A stretch of DNA of 64,000 nt from Gemmatimonadota bacterium (GCA_027623325.1 JAQBXY010000004.1:62001-126000); one strand, 5' to 3'; shown: positions 1-9,029, counted from the first letter of the stretch. Numbers and translations: made by a program. Notes: generated from the letters alone by a model not told the origin.

Positions 1-1101
1 GAGGTTCTTCCGCACGCCGCGATCGGACTTCAGAAGGCGCGCCGCAAGTACGAGCAGATCCTGAAAGTCGAGCTTCCCAATGCGAAGCCGGTGCGCGGCA
101 AACTCCTCGACCGCGTGCAGACCCAGGCGAATCGCGAGAGCGTATCGGTGGGCATACCAACGATTCACCAGTCCCTGAGCCGGTGTGTCGCCGACCCCAA
201 AGGTGTCCACTCTTGCCCGAAAGAGCTTCGCGAGGTCGGCCTGGCGCCAACGCTTCAAGACCGGATCGTGCCCCCGCGGGCCGGGCTTGCAGAGCAGAGC
301 GATGGCCTCGAAGAGATCGGCGTCCTCCGTCCACCCCGTCACGTCCTTTTGGAAGTGAAGTTGCCGAATCTTCTTCTGAAGAGAGTCCCATTCGTTCCCG
401 CTCGACGGTACATCGTCCATCAGTTCCCACCCGTGCTCCACGATCTGCTCGAGCTCCGAACGAACACTGGCCACGTCTTCTGCGGACGGGGGATCGATGG
501 CATCGGCCGGGAAATCCACATCGGGATTCTCGACGAGATAACAAAAGAGCCCGAACAGAGTCGAAGGCCGGAGACCCGCCCGGGCCAGGTCCTCGAGAAT
601 GGGGTCGCTCTCACGCGCCAGCCGCTCCAGATAGGACTCCCAGGCCCGCTTCCGCAGGAGCGCGCGTTCCTCGACAGGTAGCTCCTGAAAGTCAGGATCG
701 AGACCGATTTCGAGGGGGCGTTCCCGCAGCAACCGACCACAGAACGAGTGAATCGTGCCAATGAACGCACGATCGATTTCGTCGAGCGCCGATGTGAGTC
801 GATCGAGTACGAGTACGTCCGGCTCCGCGGCTCCGCGCTCGAGGCGGATGTGTTCCTCGACACCGGCCTGGAAGCGCTCGCGTAGCTCGCTCGCCGCCTT
901 CCGAGTGAACGTCACGGCGGCAATCTGATCGACCGTGGCTGACCCGGTGGTAACGAGCGCCACCATGCGCGCCACCAGCGCGGTGGTCTTGCCCGACCCC
1001 GCACCAGCCTCCACGAGGAGATTGACGTCGAGATCCGACTCGATGCGTCGGCGAGCGGTCGCGTCAGGAAAGGGTAGGGCATGCACGTTGGGATCAGTCA
1101 C
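1..1101 (-). CDS. AddA-like UvrD-family helicase-nuclease, 5' part only
   Basis: N-terminal 367 codons of a superfamily 1 (UvrD/AddA) helicase; the rest lies beyond the left edge. From the chosen GTG the Walker A motif AGAGSGKT falls at residues 32-39, preceded by the family's LLVE strand. It is followed by the TFTRKAASELRERF motif (Ia region) and, just before the window edge, by KLDFQDLLVLAARLL, the conserved motif upstream of the DEFQ box in AddA proteins. The frame is open to about 1214, and a GTG at 1146 is an alternative start. AddA works with AddB in double-strand break end resection. A matching AddB-like gene on the same strand lies at 10035-13178, so this is probably the helicase-nuclease partner rather than a generic UvrD. 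Nuclease domain not visible. Confidence 0.85.
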   Translation of the reverse strand, partial: MTDPNVHALPFPDATARRRIESDLDVNLLVEAGAGSGKTTALVARMVALVTTGSATVDQIAAVTFTRKAASELRERFQAGVEEHIRLERGAAEPDVLVLDRLTSALDEIDRAFIGTIHSFCGRLLRERPLEIGLDPDFQELPVEERALLRKRAWESYLERLARESDPILEDLARAGLRPSTLFGLFCYLVENPDVDFPADAIDPPSAEDVASVRSELEQIVEHGWELMDDVPSSGNEWDSLQKKIRQLHFQKDVTGWTEDADLFEAIALLCKPGPRGHDPVLKRWRQADLAKLFRARVDTFGVGDTPAQGLVNRWYAHRYALAIRLGLHAVEEFAAHRLRIGKLDFQDLLVLAARLLKSDRGVRKNL

Positions 1102-1409
1102 CCGGCCAATCTGTCTCTCGGGTGGGAGCGGGGGAAGGCGTCCCACCGACGCACCGGAGCGTCCCGTAACCGGACGGCGGCCCACTCGGGCGGCGCCCCG
1201 GCAAGATCGGCCCTAACACCATGAGGTACAGCGATTTACATCAGCGATCCCGAGTTGGCACGACCCCTGCCTCTGTTGGCTCCGGGACGGAGACCGACGG
1301 CGGTGGCCCCGGTGGGACGACGACGACGTGGGGAACGGCCACCGCCTCGGGCCGCGGACAGGGAGTGTGGATGACCAAGACCATGGGAAGCGGCGAGTTC
1401 CACGGAGCG

Positions 1410-1562
1410 CGGCGAGAGACTCTTCGTCTCGCGAACGACGCGGTGCCGATTTCTGCGATCGCGCTCAGCACCGGCTTCAGCGACCAAGCACACTTCACCC
1501 GGCGATTCAAGGAAGCCACGGGCTTCTCACCCGGGGCGTACCGAAGAGTCACGCGCGGTTGA
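1410..1562 (+). pseudogene. Remnant of an AraC-family regulator (second HTH only)
   Basis: About 50 codons match the end of AraC/XylS DNA-binding domains: a short helix, then AIALSTGFSDQAHFTRRFKE and GFSPGAYRR, which form the second helix-turn-helix and the family signature. The first HTH and any sensory domain are missing. Upstream codons in the same frame (1221-1409) are low-complexity Gly/Thr-rich and do not look like protein. It ends 14 bp inside the oppositely oriented aldo/keto reductase gene. Best read as a truncated, non-functional relic of a once larger regulator gene. Confidence 0.7.
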
Positions 1563-2589
1563 GGTCGTACTTCATGATCCGTCCGTGTGGGCCGTCGCGG
1601 TCACGTTCGAGTTCGAAGACGTCCCCCTCCGGACCGCACGCTGCATCGAGGTGAGCACGAATACGCGCGTGCTCTGAGGCCGAGAGCGTGCACGAGAACG
1701 CCCTCGCGTTCTCGTTCATCTGCCCTATACGGGTCGCCCCGACGATCACACTCGCTACCCGAGGCTGATCCAGTACGAACCGAAGCGCCATCGTCGAGAG
1801 CGCGACCTCCTGCGACGCAGCGATGTCGGACAACTCCTGCAGGAGCGCCTGGTACGGCTCCCACCCCCCAAACTCGTCGATCATGAGTCGGTACTTCACC
1901 AACGACCGGTTGGAGTGGTGGTTTGGCTCGGCCGCACCGAGCCATCGTTCCGACAGAAACCCTCCCGCGATGGCACCGAAGGCCAGAAGCCAGGTGTCGT
2001 TATCGGCGCACGCGGCAGCCAGACCGTGCTCCGGGCGTCGATCGAGCACCGAATACTGCACCTGATTCGCCACGAGGCGCACCCCGGAGTCGCTGACCCT
2101 CCTGAGGCGGGCCATATCCAGGTTCGTCCCTGCAACGTGTCGAATTTTTCCGGCCGCTTGGAGATCGGTGAGCCATAGCGCCGTCTGTTCAAAGCCGGGC
2201 ACGTCGTCACGCCACCAGTAGTACTGGACCAGATCCAGTCGCTCTACCCCGAGGCGCGTCAGGGATCGGTCGATGATTCGTTCGACGTACTGTCGATCCA
2301 CGCTCGGCAGGTCCGCGTAGTCAGGTACGAACTTCGTGTGGATCTGAATCGGGGCCGCGCCAGATGTGGTTCTCCAGCGGCGCAGGAATCGACCGTACAG
2401 TTCCTCCACACCAGTGTAGATGTCCGCGCAATCGAAGGTCGTAACACCCAGGTCGGCCGAAGCGACCAGGACCTCGATCGCGTCGTCGAGATCCGATCCC
2501 CCCAGGCGATGGCCCGCCGAAAACTGCCAGCCCCCGTGAATGAGACGGGAGACCGAGTACCCCTCGCTGAGCTCGCGTCGATCGATCAC
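1549..2589 (-). CDS. Aldo/keto reductase
   Basis: 346-aa (alpha/beta)8-barrel oxidoreductase of the aldo/keto reductase superfamily, which uses NADPH to reduce or oxidise carbonyl substrates. Family features seen: TTFDCADIYTGVEELYGRFL (active-site Asp and Tyr region), the HTKF strand with the catalytic Lys, GKIRHVAGTN, and a C-terminal ASVIVGATRIGQMNENARAF cofactor-binding segment. The strand that normally carries the catalytic His (usually LVQFHWW) reads LVQYYWWRDD, so the His is replaced by Tyr. The GTG start overlaps the stop of the TIGR04076-like gene by 4 nt (GTGA), implying translational coupling. A longer open frame to 2856 is only the shadow of that neighbour. Substrate unknown. Confidence 0.88.
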   Translation of the reverse strand: MIDRRELSEGYSVSRLIHGGWQFSAGHRLGGSDLDDAIEVLVASADLGVTTFDCADIYTGVEELYGRFLRRWRTTSGAAPIQIHTKFVPDYADLPSVDRQYVERIIDRSLTRLGVERLDLVQYYWWRDDVPGFEQTALWLTDLQAAGKIRHVAGTNLDMARLRRVSDSGVRLVANQVQYSVLDRRPEHGLAAACADNDTWLLAFGAIAGGFLSERWLGAAEPNHHSNRSLVKYRLMIDEFGGWEPYQALLQELSDIAASQEVALSTMALRFVLDQPRVASVIVGATRIGQMNENARAFSCTLSASEHARIRAHLDAACGPEGDVFELERDRDGPHGRIMKYDLNRA

Positions 2590-2927
2590 GCGCCTTCCAG
2601 AGGTACGAGCGTGACTTCGGAGTGACGAAACGTGGTCGTCCCCGTGCGTGTGATCCGGAAGCGCGCGCCGCACAACGGATCCGGGCAAGCCACTTCCATA
2701 TCGGTCGTCATCCAGTCGGTGGGTACCGTGTGCCTCTGCTTGGCCGGGAGCAGCGGGAGGATGGCCGCCAACGGATAGATCGGAAACGTCTGACCCGCTG
2801 GCAGCATCAACTCTTCGCCACGGACCTCGAAGTAGTCGCCGGCCGCATGCTTGCACACCATCGGCCGATCTCCCTGTACCACCTCGACTCGGAGATCGAA
2901 GAGAGTGAACTCGTCGGATTGGGGCAC
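2586..2927 (-). CDS. TIGR04076-like small protein
   Basis: 113-aa protein resembling the TIGR04076 family of unknown function. It has an N-terminal strand pair (DLRVEVVQGDRPMVCKH), then GDYFEVRGEELMLP, an FPIYPLAAILPLLPAKQR segment and a C-terminal CPDPLCGARFRITRTG. The two C-terminal cysteines plus the one at MVCKH could bind a metal, but this is inference. GTG start chosen because GAGGAG lies six bases upstream; earlier in-frame codons run into the divergent promoter region. It is the first gene of a two-gene unit and overlaps the aldo/keto reductase by 4 nt, which suggests the two proteins work together. The family assignment is from memory of the pattern. Confidence 0.65.
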   Translation of the reverse strand: MPQSDEFTLFDLRVEVVQGDRPMVCKHAAGDYFEVRGEELMLPAGQTFPIYPLAAILPLLPAKQRHTVPTDWMTTDMEVACPDPLCGARFRITRTGTTTFRHSEVTLVPLEGA

Positions 2928-3032
2928 GCGGGACTCCTCGTTAGAAAGCCAGTCGATGTCATGTCGTGCGACTGCGACGATGCGAACGTAGGATTCCACC
3001 GGCCATCGCACGACCCTCCGACCCCCAAAAAC

Positions 3033-4433
3033 GTGAACGATCCGAATAGCGCAGCCCCTCTCGCCTCCCACGGAGGGTGGTTCGGGTCGCTCGCACCCTT
3101 CGCGCTCTTCTTGGGAGGTGTCTCATGGCTGGGGTTGTCGGGGGCGCCTGACGAGACCGGATTCTGGCCGGTACTGATCGCCGCACTCGGCCTCGGAATC
3201 ACCCTGGCGAAGGATCGATCCAGGTACGCAGAAGCCGTGATCGACGGAATGAGTCACCGCCTCGTCATGCTCCTGATTCTGGCGTGGCTGCTTGCCGGCA
3301 TTCTCGGCTCGTTGCTCAGCGCGAGCGGTCTGATTCAATCGCTTGTCTGGTCGGCTGGTGAGGTCGGTGTCTCGGGCGGCGGATTCGTAGTGGCTGCCTT
3401 TCTCATCTGCGCCGTCTTCTCGACCGCGACCGGGACGAGTCTCGGAACCATCCTCGTCTGCACGCCACTGCTCTATCCGGCAGCGGGTTCATTGGGCGCA
3501 GATCCGGTGTTCGCAGTCGGCGCCATCCTTGCAGGAGCAACGTTCGGCGATAACATCTCGCCGATCTCCGACACCACGATCGCCTCGGCGACCACACAGG
3601 GTGCCGACCTGGGTGGGGTGGTTCGTTCCCGCGCGCGTTACGCGCTTCCGGCAGCGGGAATGGCGCTCCTCGTCTTTGCGCTGCTCGGTGCCGGGACGGA
3701 CGGGGTGCAGCAGGTCATGACGACGATCGACGCCGACCCGGCCGGGCTCGTCATGTTGATCGCCCCCGCCTGGGTGCTCTTCCTTCTCATCCGGAGTCGG
3801 CATCTCATCGAGGGACTCTTCGCGGGAATCGCGGTCGCGATCGTGCTCGGACTCCTGCTCGCACGATTCGCCGCCTCAGAATTGTTCTTCCTCGACCGCG
3901 ACAACTTCATCGCTTCGGGACTCCTTCTAGACGGCATGCGACGAGCCGTGGGCGTTTCCGTCTTCACGATCCTGCTCATGGGACTCGTGGGTGGCGTCGA
4001 GGCATCGGGATTGATGGCTCGGTTGATCGAGTGGGTTCGGGCTCGCGCGACGAGCGCGCGGGACGCCGAATGGTGGATCTTCGGCACCATCTCTGCCGCG
4101 ACCATTCTGACCACACATTCGGCCGTGGCCATCCTGACCGTGGGAGCCCTCTCCCGAGACGTCGGGGAATCGGCGGCGGTTGGGGCGTACCGCCGCGCGA
4201 ACATCCTCGACGTAGCGGTGTGCACTTACCCGTTCCTGCTCCCCTTCTTCATCCCGACGATCCTGGTGGCCTCGATGACCGCAGGCGTGCCGGGCATGCC
4301 TCGCGTGTCACCCTGGGAGGCCGGCCTACACAACGCGCACTCCTGGGGACTCCTGGCCGTCCTACTGATCGCGATCGCGACGGGCTGGGGGCGCTCGGAA
4401 GGGTCCGTCGACGGACCCGGTGAACGAGGCTGA
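3033..4433 (+). CDS. Na+/H+ antiporter NhaC family protein
   Basis: About 466-aa integral membrane protein with roughly ten hydrophobic segments. The patterns CAVFSTATGTSLGTILVCTP, GATFGDNISPISDTTIASAT and TTHSAVAILTVGALSRDVGE are typical of the NhaC (IT superfamily) antiporters, which exchange Na+ or amino acids for protons across the inner membrane. The GDNISPISDTT motif is the family hallmark. Start codon uncertain: GTG at 3033 gives a short hydrophilic N-terminus, and an in-frame ATG at 2961 adds a Cys/Asp-rich stretch; neither has a good ribosome binding site. The open frame back to 2622 is the antisense of the divergent gene and is not coding. Transcribed alone. Confidence 0.88.
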   Translation: MNDPNSAAPLASHGGWFGSLAPFALFLGGVSWLGLSGAPDETGFWPVLIAALGLGITLAKDRSRYAEAVIDGMSHRLVMLLILAWLLAGILGSLLSASGLIQSLVWSAGEVGVSGGGFVVAAFLICAVFSTATGTSLGTILVCTPLLYPAAGSLGADPVFAVGAILAGATFGDNISPISDTTIASATTQGADLGGVVRSRARYALPAAGMALLVFALLGAGTDGVQQVMTTIDADPAGLVMLIAPAWVLFLLIRSRHLIEGLFAGIAVAIVLGLLLARFAASELFFLDRDNFIASGLLLDGMRRAVGVSVFTILLMGLVGGVEASGLMARLIEWVRARATSARDAEWWIFGTISAATILTTHSAVAILTVGALSRDVGESAAVGAYRRANILDVAVCTYPFLLPFFIPTILVASMTAGVPGMPRVSPWEAGLHNAHSWGLLAVLLIAIATGWGRSEGSVDGPGERG

Positions 4434-4452
4434 ACCGCGCAGGCCGAAACTG

Positions 4453-4878
4453 CTACTCCGGTCCTACGCGCTCGAAGACCCTTCCTTCGGCATCGACTTC
4501 GATCACGGCGCCGTCCCGAAACGACGCCAGGTCGCTCGGGGAGACTTCCACCACGGGGATCGTCGCATAGCCGAGTTCCCGCCCGACGACCACACCGAGC
4601 GCGAGAATCGCATCGGGCTTCCCCATCAAGATCGCCGCAGGTGCGCTACCCTCACGGAGTAATTCGAGCATGATGGCGCTCGACGAACTCGAGCCGACGG
4701 CGGAAGGAACCGCGAGCACGGTGCCCCCGATCGACGCTCCGAACTGCGGGTGTCGGGGATCGACGATTCGGCCCGTCACCGGGTCGACGCCACCCCAGAA
4801 GCTGATGGGATGAGTCAGCCGCAGGAGCGGCCCCACCGCTGCCCCAGCAATCAACGTTCGCCCGTTCACCACGTCCAC
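4453..4878 (-). CDS. Aconitase X swivel domain subunit (DUF126)
   Basis: 141-aa small subunit of a two-subunit aconitase X (AcnX). The sequence NGRTLIAGAAVGPLLRLTHP, ISFWGGVDPVTGRIVDPRHP, GTVLAVPSAVGSSSSSAIML and PAAILMGKPDAILALGVVVG matches the DUF126 swivel domain with its Ser-rich substrate-binding loop. It overlaps the large-subunit gene by 13 bp, so the two are cotranslated and form one enzyme. Bacterial AcnX enzymes studied so far include cis-3-hydroxy-L-proline dehydratases; archaeal ones dehydrate mevalonate 5-phosphate. No proline or hydroxyproline genes flank it here, so the substrate cannot be fixed from context. Confidence 0.88.
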   Translation of the reverse strand: MDVVNGRTLIAGAAVGPLLRLTHPISFWGGVDPVTGRIVDPRHPQFGASIGGTVLAVPSAVGSSSSSAIMLELLREGSAPAAILMGKPDAILALGVVVGRELGYATIPVVEVSPSDLASFRDGAVIEVDAEGRVFERVGPE

Positions 4879-6128
4879 ACCGCTTCGTTCCGGACGGCTC
4901 GTCCCGCGATCGCGGAGTCAACACAATCTTCCAGGCTCCCGTACAACACTTCGTACCCCGTGTTGCTCGGGCCGTAGTGGGCGAACTTGCCGGAGTTCGT
5001 CATCAGGACCCCACCGCGGGCGGGCAGAATCGGAGTGACGACCACGCAGGTATCGACCACGATATCGACACCCGCCTCGATCAGGGGCGTCGCATGGCCC
5101 TTCTGCTCAAGCTCCCGAAACGTCTCTCGGGCTGTGCAAACGTAGAAGGGAATACCGACCCGTCGGTCCCCAAGCACGCGCCGGAGTTCTTCGAATTCCG
5201 CGATCGAAAAGTGCGGGCTTCCGACCGCCACCGCGTCCACGCGATCGGAGTCGGCCGCTGTACTCAGTCGGCGTAGCGCACCCTCGAGATCGGCCGCGGT
5301 GAGCACGATACGGCGGTCCGCCTCGATCCCACCCGTCGCCGCCTCCAGCGTCGGGGCTTCCGGGGTGACCCCCACGACGTGGAACAGGGCCACTGCACCG
5401 GTGGAAGCCGCGGCGGCCCCCATGGCCTTCATCTGATCACGGGTAACTCCGGGAGGCAGCCCCTCGATAGCGGCGATCTCCTGCCCGACCGCGAGACCCA
5501 GCCAGGTGCCGAGGACGGGGTAGAACACGTCGCGGCTCGCGAGCCCGGCCGGGACGGCACGCGCATCGACGACGACCGTCGCACGACGGTTCTCCGTCCT
5601 GTGCAGCCCATAGAGTGGCGCCCGCGCGGTCAGGGCACAGCACGCGTCGAGAAAGTCGCCGTAGCGCTCGGTCCGTGCCCCGAGGACCGAATTCACGAAG
5701 GCGATCGCATTCGATTCGCCCCACGCGACTTGCTCGCCAACGCCGGGTTCATGCCCGACCTGGTAGGGCGCGCACGTGAAGGTCGGGCTCGCTCCCATCG
5801 CCACATAGGCATCCATCTGACGGCGGGCCATGTCTCGTTTGTGTTCATTAGCCCGGATCTTATCGGGATGCAGTAGGTCGAGCGCCCCCACATTGAGCGT
5901 GGTCGGAACGGCCACACGACCGCCACCCGCCACCAGACGTTCAGCGAATTCGACACCACCGTCGCCGTGGTGAAGGCAGCCGTCGATGTGCGCGGACACG
6001 ATCTCGACCATCCGAGGCGCGCCCAGCAATTCAGCTGCGGACACGACGATGCGCATCGCCATAGCAGACGCGGCTCCTGAGGATCCATCCAGGAGAGATC
6101 GTTCGTACGGCGTCAGATCGAGGGGCAT
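4866..6128 (-). CDS. Aconitase X catalytic subunit (DUF521)
   Basis: 420-aa large subunit of aconitase X, an iron-sulfur hydro-lyase. Characteristic segments are VSAHIDGCLHHGDGGVEFAE, VPTTLNVGALDLL, FTCAPYQVGHEPGVGEQVAW, GESNAIAFVNSVLGARTERY, and near the C-terminus FAHYGPSNTGYEVLYGSLED. Cysteines in FTCAPYQ, HIDGCLHH and VDTCVVV are candidates for the cluster ligands. Length and the separate DUF126 subunit downstream mark it as the split (type II) architecture. ATG start at the first residue of a typical MPLDLTPYERSLLDG N-terminus. It is divergent from the DUF457 gene, with about 105 bp between them. Confidence 0.9.
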   Translation of the reverse strand: MPLDLTPYERSLLDGSSGAASAMAMRIVVSAAELLGAPRMVEIVSAHIDGCLHHGDGGVEFAERLVAGGGRVAVPTTLNVGALDLLHPDKIRANEHKRDMARRQMDAYVAMGASPTFTCAPYQVGHEPGVGEQVAWGESNAIAFVNSVLGARTERYGDFLDACCALTARAPLYGLHRTENRRATVVVDARAVPAGLASRDVFYPVLGTWLGLAVGQEIAAIEGLPPGVTRDQMKAMGAAAASTGAVALFHVVGVTPEAPTLEAATGGIEADRRIVLTAADLEGALRRLSTAADSDRVDAVAVGSPHFSIAEFEELRRVLGDRRVGIPFYVCTARETFRELEQKGHATPLIEAGVDIVVDTCVVVTPILPARGGVLMTNSGKFAHYGPSNTGYEVLYGSLEDCVDSAIAGRAVRNEAVWTW

Positions 6129-6233
6129 CGCGAGCGCTGGAGCGGGGAATGTCGATTGAGGCTACACTTGAAGCCTACCTTGGGCCACTCCCGCGCGAGG
6201 GCCACCGTCCTCCCCGTCGTGACTGAGTGCACT

Positions 6234-7361
6234 GTGGACAACCTCACCCATGCCTTGGTCGGGGCCGCCATCGCAAAGGCGGGTGCGGAGCGTTCGACCC
6301 CCCTGGCTACCGCGACGCTTGTGATCGCAGCCAACGCACCGGACATCGACGTGCTGAGTTACGCCCGAGGGGAGTACTTCGCATTAGCATTTAGGCGAGG
6401 AATCACCCACGGCTGGCCCGCCATCGTGCTGCTGCCCGTACTGATCACCGGAATGATACTCGGGTGGGACCGCCTGATACGTCGACGGCGCAACCCGACC
6501 GCACGGCCGGCCCGAGCCGGCCCCGTCTTTGCCCTTTCCTTCGTGGGCGTACTCACACATCCGACGCTCGACTGGATGAACACCTACGGAATGCGCTGGG
6601 CGCTGCCGTTCGATGGATCCTGGAGCTACGGCGACGCGCTCTTCATCGTCGACCCATGGATCTGGCTGGCCTTGGGTGGCGCGGTGTTCTTGGCGTCGAA
6701 CGTCAGTCGCGTTGGCCAAGCCGGGTGGGCCGCTCTGGCCGCCCTCACGAGCGTGGTGGTCCTCCTCGGAGTCGGCCCGTCCGCCGCGCTCCCCTGGCTC
6801 ATGGGGCTATCGGGAATCCTCGCGCTCCGCCTCCGGCTCGGGAGCGACACGAGTCAGGCGCGAACGCGGGGAGTCCGGATTACCGGCGTCGCCGTTCTCG
6901 TCTATGTCGCGGTCATGTTGGGCGCCGATACGCTCGCCAGCGCGGAGGTGCGTCGCGTCGCGGCCGATCTGGCGGTTGGCGTCGAAGACGTGATGGTCGC
7001 CCCGGTTCGGGGGAATCCCTTCTCCAGTGCGATCGAGATCCGCACGGCCACGGCGTATGTGCCGGGCACGCACAACTGGCTGAACACACCACGGGTTCGC
7101 CTGAATCTGGACTCGTCGATCCCACTCTTCGCGATCGCGGAGGACGTACCAGAGGAGGTGGGCCGCAGAGTCGCAGGCATCGCCCGGACAAGAACGTCCG
7201 TTCAGAACTACCTGACCTGGTCTCGGTATCCCCACGTTCGGGTCGCGGCGGACCCCGACGGCTGGACCGTGCGCTTCAGCGATGCACGGTACGACGACGA
7301 GCGGGGCGCCGGGGGCCTCGCCGGCGTCACGGTTCACATCTCACGCACGGATATCCAATGA
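6234..7361 (+). CDS. Membrane-bound metal-dependent hydrolase (DUF457/YdjM-like)
   Basis: 375-aa multi-pass membrane protein. The N-terminus DNLTHALVGAAIAKAG, then ANAPDIDVLSY, FRRGITHGWPA and GVLTHPTLDWMNTYGMR give the paired His/Asp residues (THAL, PDID, THG, THPTLDW) of the inner-membrane metal-dependent hydrolase family (DUF457/YdjM). About five to six membrane segments follow, and a soluble C-terminal domain of about 150 residues ends it. GTG at 6234 chosen because homology starts directly after it; the frame is open from 6156. The stop overlaps the next gene's ATG (ATGA), so it is cotranslated with the thioesterase. Substrate unknown. Confidence 0.82.
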   Translation: MDNLTHALVGAAIAKAGAERSTPLATATLVIAANAPDIDVLSYARGEYFALAFRRGITHGWPAIVLLPVLITGMILGWDRLIRRRRNPTARPARAGPVFALSFVGVLTHPTLDWMNTYGMRWALPFDGSWSYGDALFIVDPWIWLALGGAVFLASNVSRVGQAGWAALAALTSVVVLLGVGPSAALPWLMGLSGILALRLRLGSDTSQARTRGVRITGVAVLVYVAVMLGADTLASAEVRRVAADLAVGVEDVMVAPVRGNPFSSAIEIRTATAYVPGTHNWLNTPRVRLNLDSSIPLFAIAEDVPEEVGRRVAGIARTRTSVQNYLTWSRYPHVRVAADPDGWTVRFSDARYDDERGAGGLAGVTVHISRTDIQ

Positions 7362-7813
7362 CAGGAACACTCTTCACCGTCGACGAAAGGGTCCGGTGGT
7401 CGAACGTCGACAAGGCCGGGATCATCTTCTACGGGGCGTACGTCCGCTTCTTCGAACTCGCGGAAATGGAGCTGTTTCGAGTCGCCGGTGTTCCTTACGG
7501 TGAAGTGTTCGACCGATGGGACATGTGGCTTCCCCGAGTGCATCTCGAGTCCGATTTCCACTACCCGTCGCGACTCGACGATGAACTCCGTGTCGCGGCC
7601 TACTTCACGCACTTCGGAACCACATCGCTTCGCATCAACTTCGACGTGCTGCACCTGGGCGCGGGTCGTCTCGCGGTGACCGGGCACGAAGTGCTCGTGT
7701 GTACGACCCGCGATTCGCTTCAAAAGCGCCCGCTGCCGCCTGAACTCGTCGAGATCCTTAAGCCGTACTGCCGGACGGTAGAAGAAGCGCGCGCTGAACT
7801 GGCGCGGCTGTAA
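7358..7813 (+). CDS. Acyl-CoA thioesterase, hotdog fold
   Basis: 151-aa 4-hydroxybenzoyl-CoA thioesterase/YbgC-type hotdog protein that hydrolyses acyl-CoA thioesters in the cytoplasm. The N-terminal VRWSNVDKAGIIFYGAYVRFFELAEMELFR is the family signature, with Asp in the catalytic position (NVDKAGIIFYG), followed by LPRVHLESDFHYPSRLDDEL and the central strand pair. The ATG overlaps the upstream stop by 4 nt. Substrate cannot be told from sequence. Confidence 0.88.
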   Translation: MTGTLFTVDERVRWSNVDKAGIIFYGAYVRFFELAEMELFRVAGVPYGEVFDRWDMWLPRVHLESDFHYPSRLDDELRVAAYFTHFGTTSLRINFDVLHLGAGRLAVTGHEVLVCTTRDSLQKRPLPPELVEILKPYCRTVEEARAELARL

Positions 7814-7853
7814 GCCCGGTCGGACCGACCGCCGAGCATCTCGTGACGAGAAG

Positions 7854-9029
7854 TCAGGCGCCGAGCATTACCCGTACCGCGGCGGCGACCGCCAAGCCGA
7901 GATAGTTGCCGGCCGCGTATCCAAGAAGGCCCGCAGCAACTCCCGGCAGCAGCCGGTCGGTGTATCCTCGCGCAGTCGCCAGCGCCATCGCGGATGCAGG
8001 CCCACCCACCGCCGCCTGTGAAGCGACCGCAAGCGTCTTGAGGTCCAGTCCGACGAGCGGACCGATCCCAAAGATCACGAGTCCATGGACGGCCACCGTG
8101 ATGAACGCGAAGTACACGATCGGGGGCCCGATGATCACGATATTCGCGATCACGGACATCGCGCCGTTACCGGCAAGGAAGAGGAGCACGAGGTAGTTGC
8201 CGACGACCCCGGTCCCGTTCAGGGCCTGCACCCTCGGGAGCTGCGCCAGCAGCAGAGAGATCGTGGTGAGGAAAAGAACGGAAGGGATCGGAGCCAGGGC
8301 GGTGCCCAACCAATCCGATATCCACAGGGTCCCGAGAACCATCACGGACATCAGCGTGAGGTCCTGCAGGCTGATCGCCCCGACGCTCGAGTAAAGCATC
8401 CGATAAAGGCTAGGGCTTGAATCCGCCCCTGCGCCCCCAGGCGTCTCGGCAGGAGATCCTTGCATCGTCAGTGCTTGTGGAGTGGCCGTCCCCTTCTTCG
8501 CAAACAGGACCGGCACGAGAAGGCATGTCGCCATCCAGATCGCGGTCATCATCACATCAGCCGCGATGCCAGCCGCGAGTAGTTCGCCACTGGTGTCGAG
8601 CGCCGCCCCGACGGCCGCGAAATTCACGCCCCCGCCCGTGTAGGTCGCGGTATACTGCCCGGCGAGTTTCCATGCCTCGGGGCCGATGGCATCGGCGAGC
8701 AGGACCGCACTGATCGTGGCGCCCAAGGCCGAGCCCAGCACAGCCAGACCAAAGGCCGCAAGCATCGTGGGACCGGCCTGAATCACCGAACGGACGTCGA
8801 CCGTCAAGAGAATCAGGATGATACCGGCACTCACTGCGGGTCCGCCCAGGAACTCGTAGGCCGGTGAGGTGCCGGGAATCACGCCGGTGTTCGAGAGCAC
8901 CATCCCCAACAAGATTCCGACGAGCGCGGACCCGAGGGCACGAAAATATTTGTTGTGCATCTCGAGCGATACGGCGACCGCCACGACGGATGCCAGCACG
9001 AGAACTACGGCGATGGGATCGGTGATCAT
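7854..9029 (-). CDS. DUF819 family membrane protein
   Basis: 391-aa polytopic protein with about eleven hydrophobic helices, matching the DUF819 (YjcL-like) putative permease family. Recognisable parts are MITDPIAVVLVLASVVAVAV, GGPAVSAGIILILLTVDVRS, AGQYTATYTGGGVNFAAVGA, and near the end VASQAAVGGPASAMALATAR. The GGG(V/S)NFAA and GGPASA motifs lie in symmetric halves, as in inward-facing transporter repeats. ATG at 9029 places the first helix at the N-terminus; the open frame to 9152 is the antisense of the divergent gene's leader. Transport substrate not known. Confidence 0.82.
   Translation of the reverse strand: MITDPIAVVLVLASVVAVAVSLEMHNKYFRALGSALVGILLGMVLSNTGVIPGTSPAYEFLGGPAVSAGIILILLTVDVRSVIQAGPTMLAAFGLAVLGSALGATISAVLLADAIGPEAWKLAGQYTATYTGGGVNFAAVGAALDTSGELLAAGIAADVMMTAIWMATCLLVPVLFAKKGTATPQALTMQGSPAETPGGAGADSSPSLYRMLYSSVGAISLQDLTLMSVMVLGTLWISDWLGTALAPIPSVLFLTTISLLLAQLPRVQALNGTGVVGNYLVLLFLAGNGAMSVIANIVIIGPPIVYFAFITVAVHGLVIFGIGPLVGLDLKTLAVASQAAVGGPASAMALATARGYTDRLLPGVAAGLLGYAAGNYLGLAVAAAVRVMLGA

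Noticed and set aside
2622-2960. Long N-terminal extension of the NhaC gene
   Set aside because: This part is the antisense of the TIGR04076-like gene and reads as Arg/His-rich non-protein sequence.
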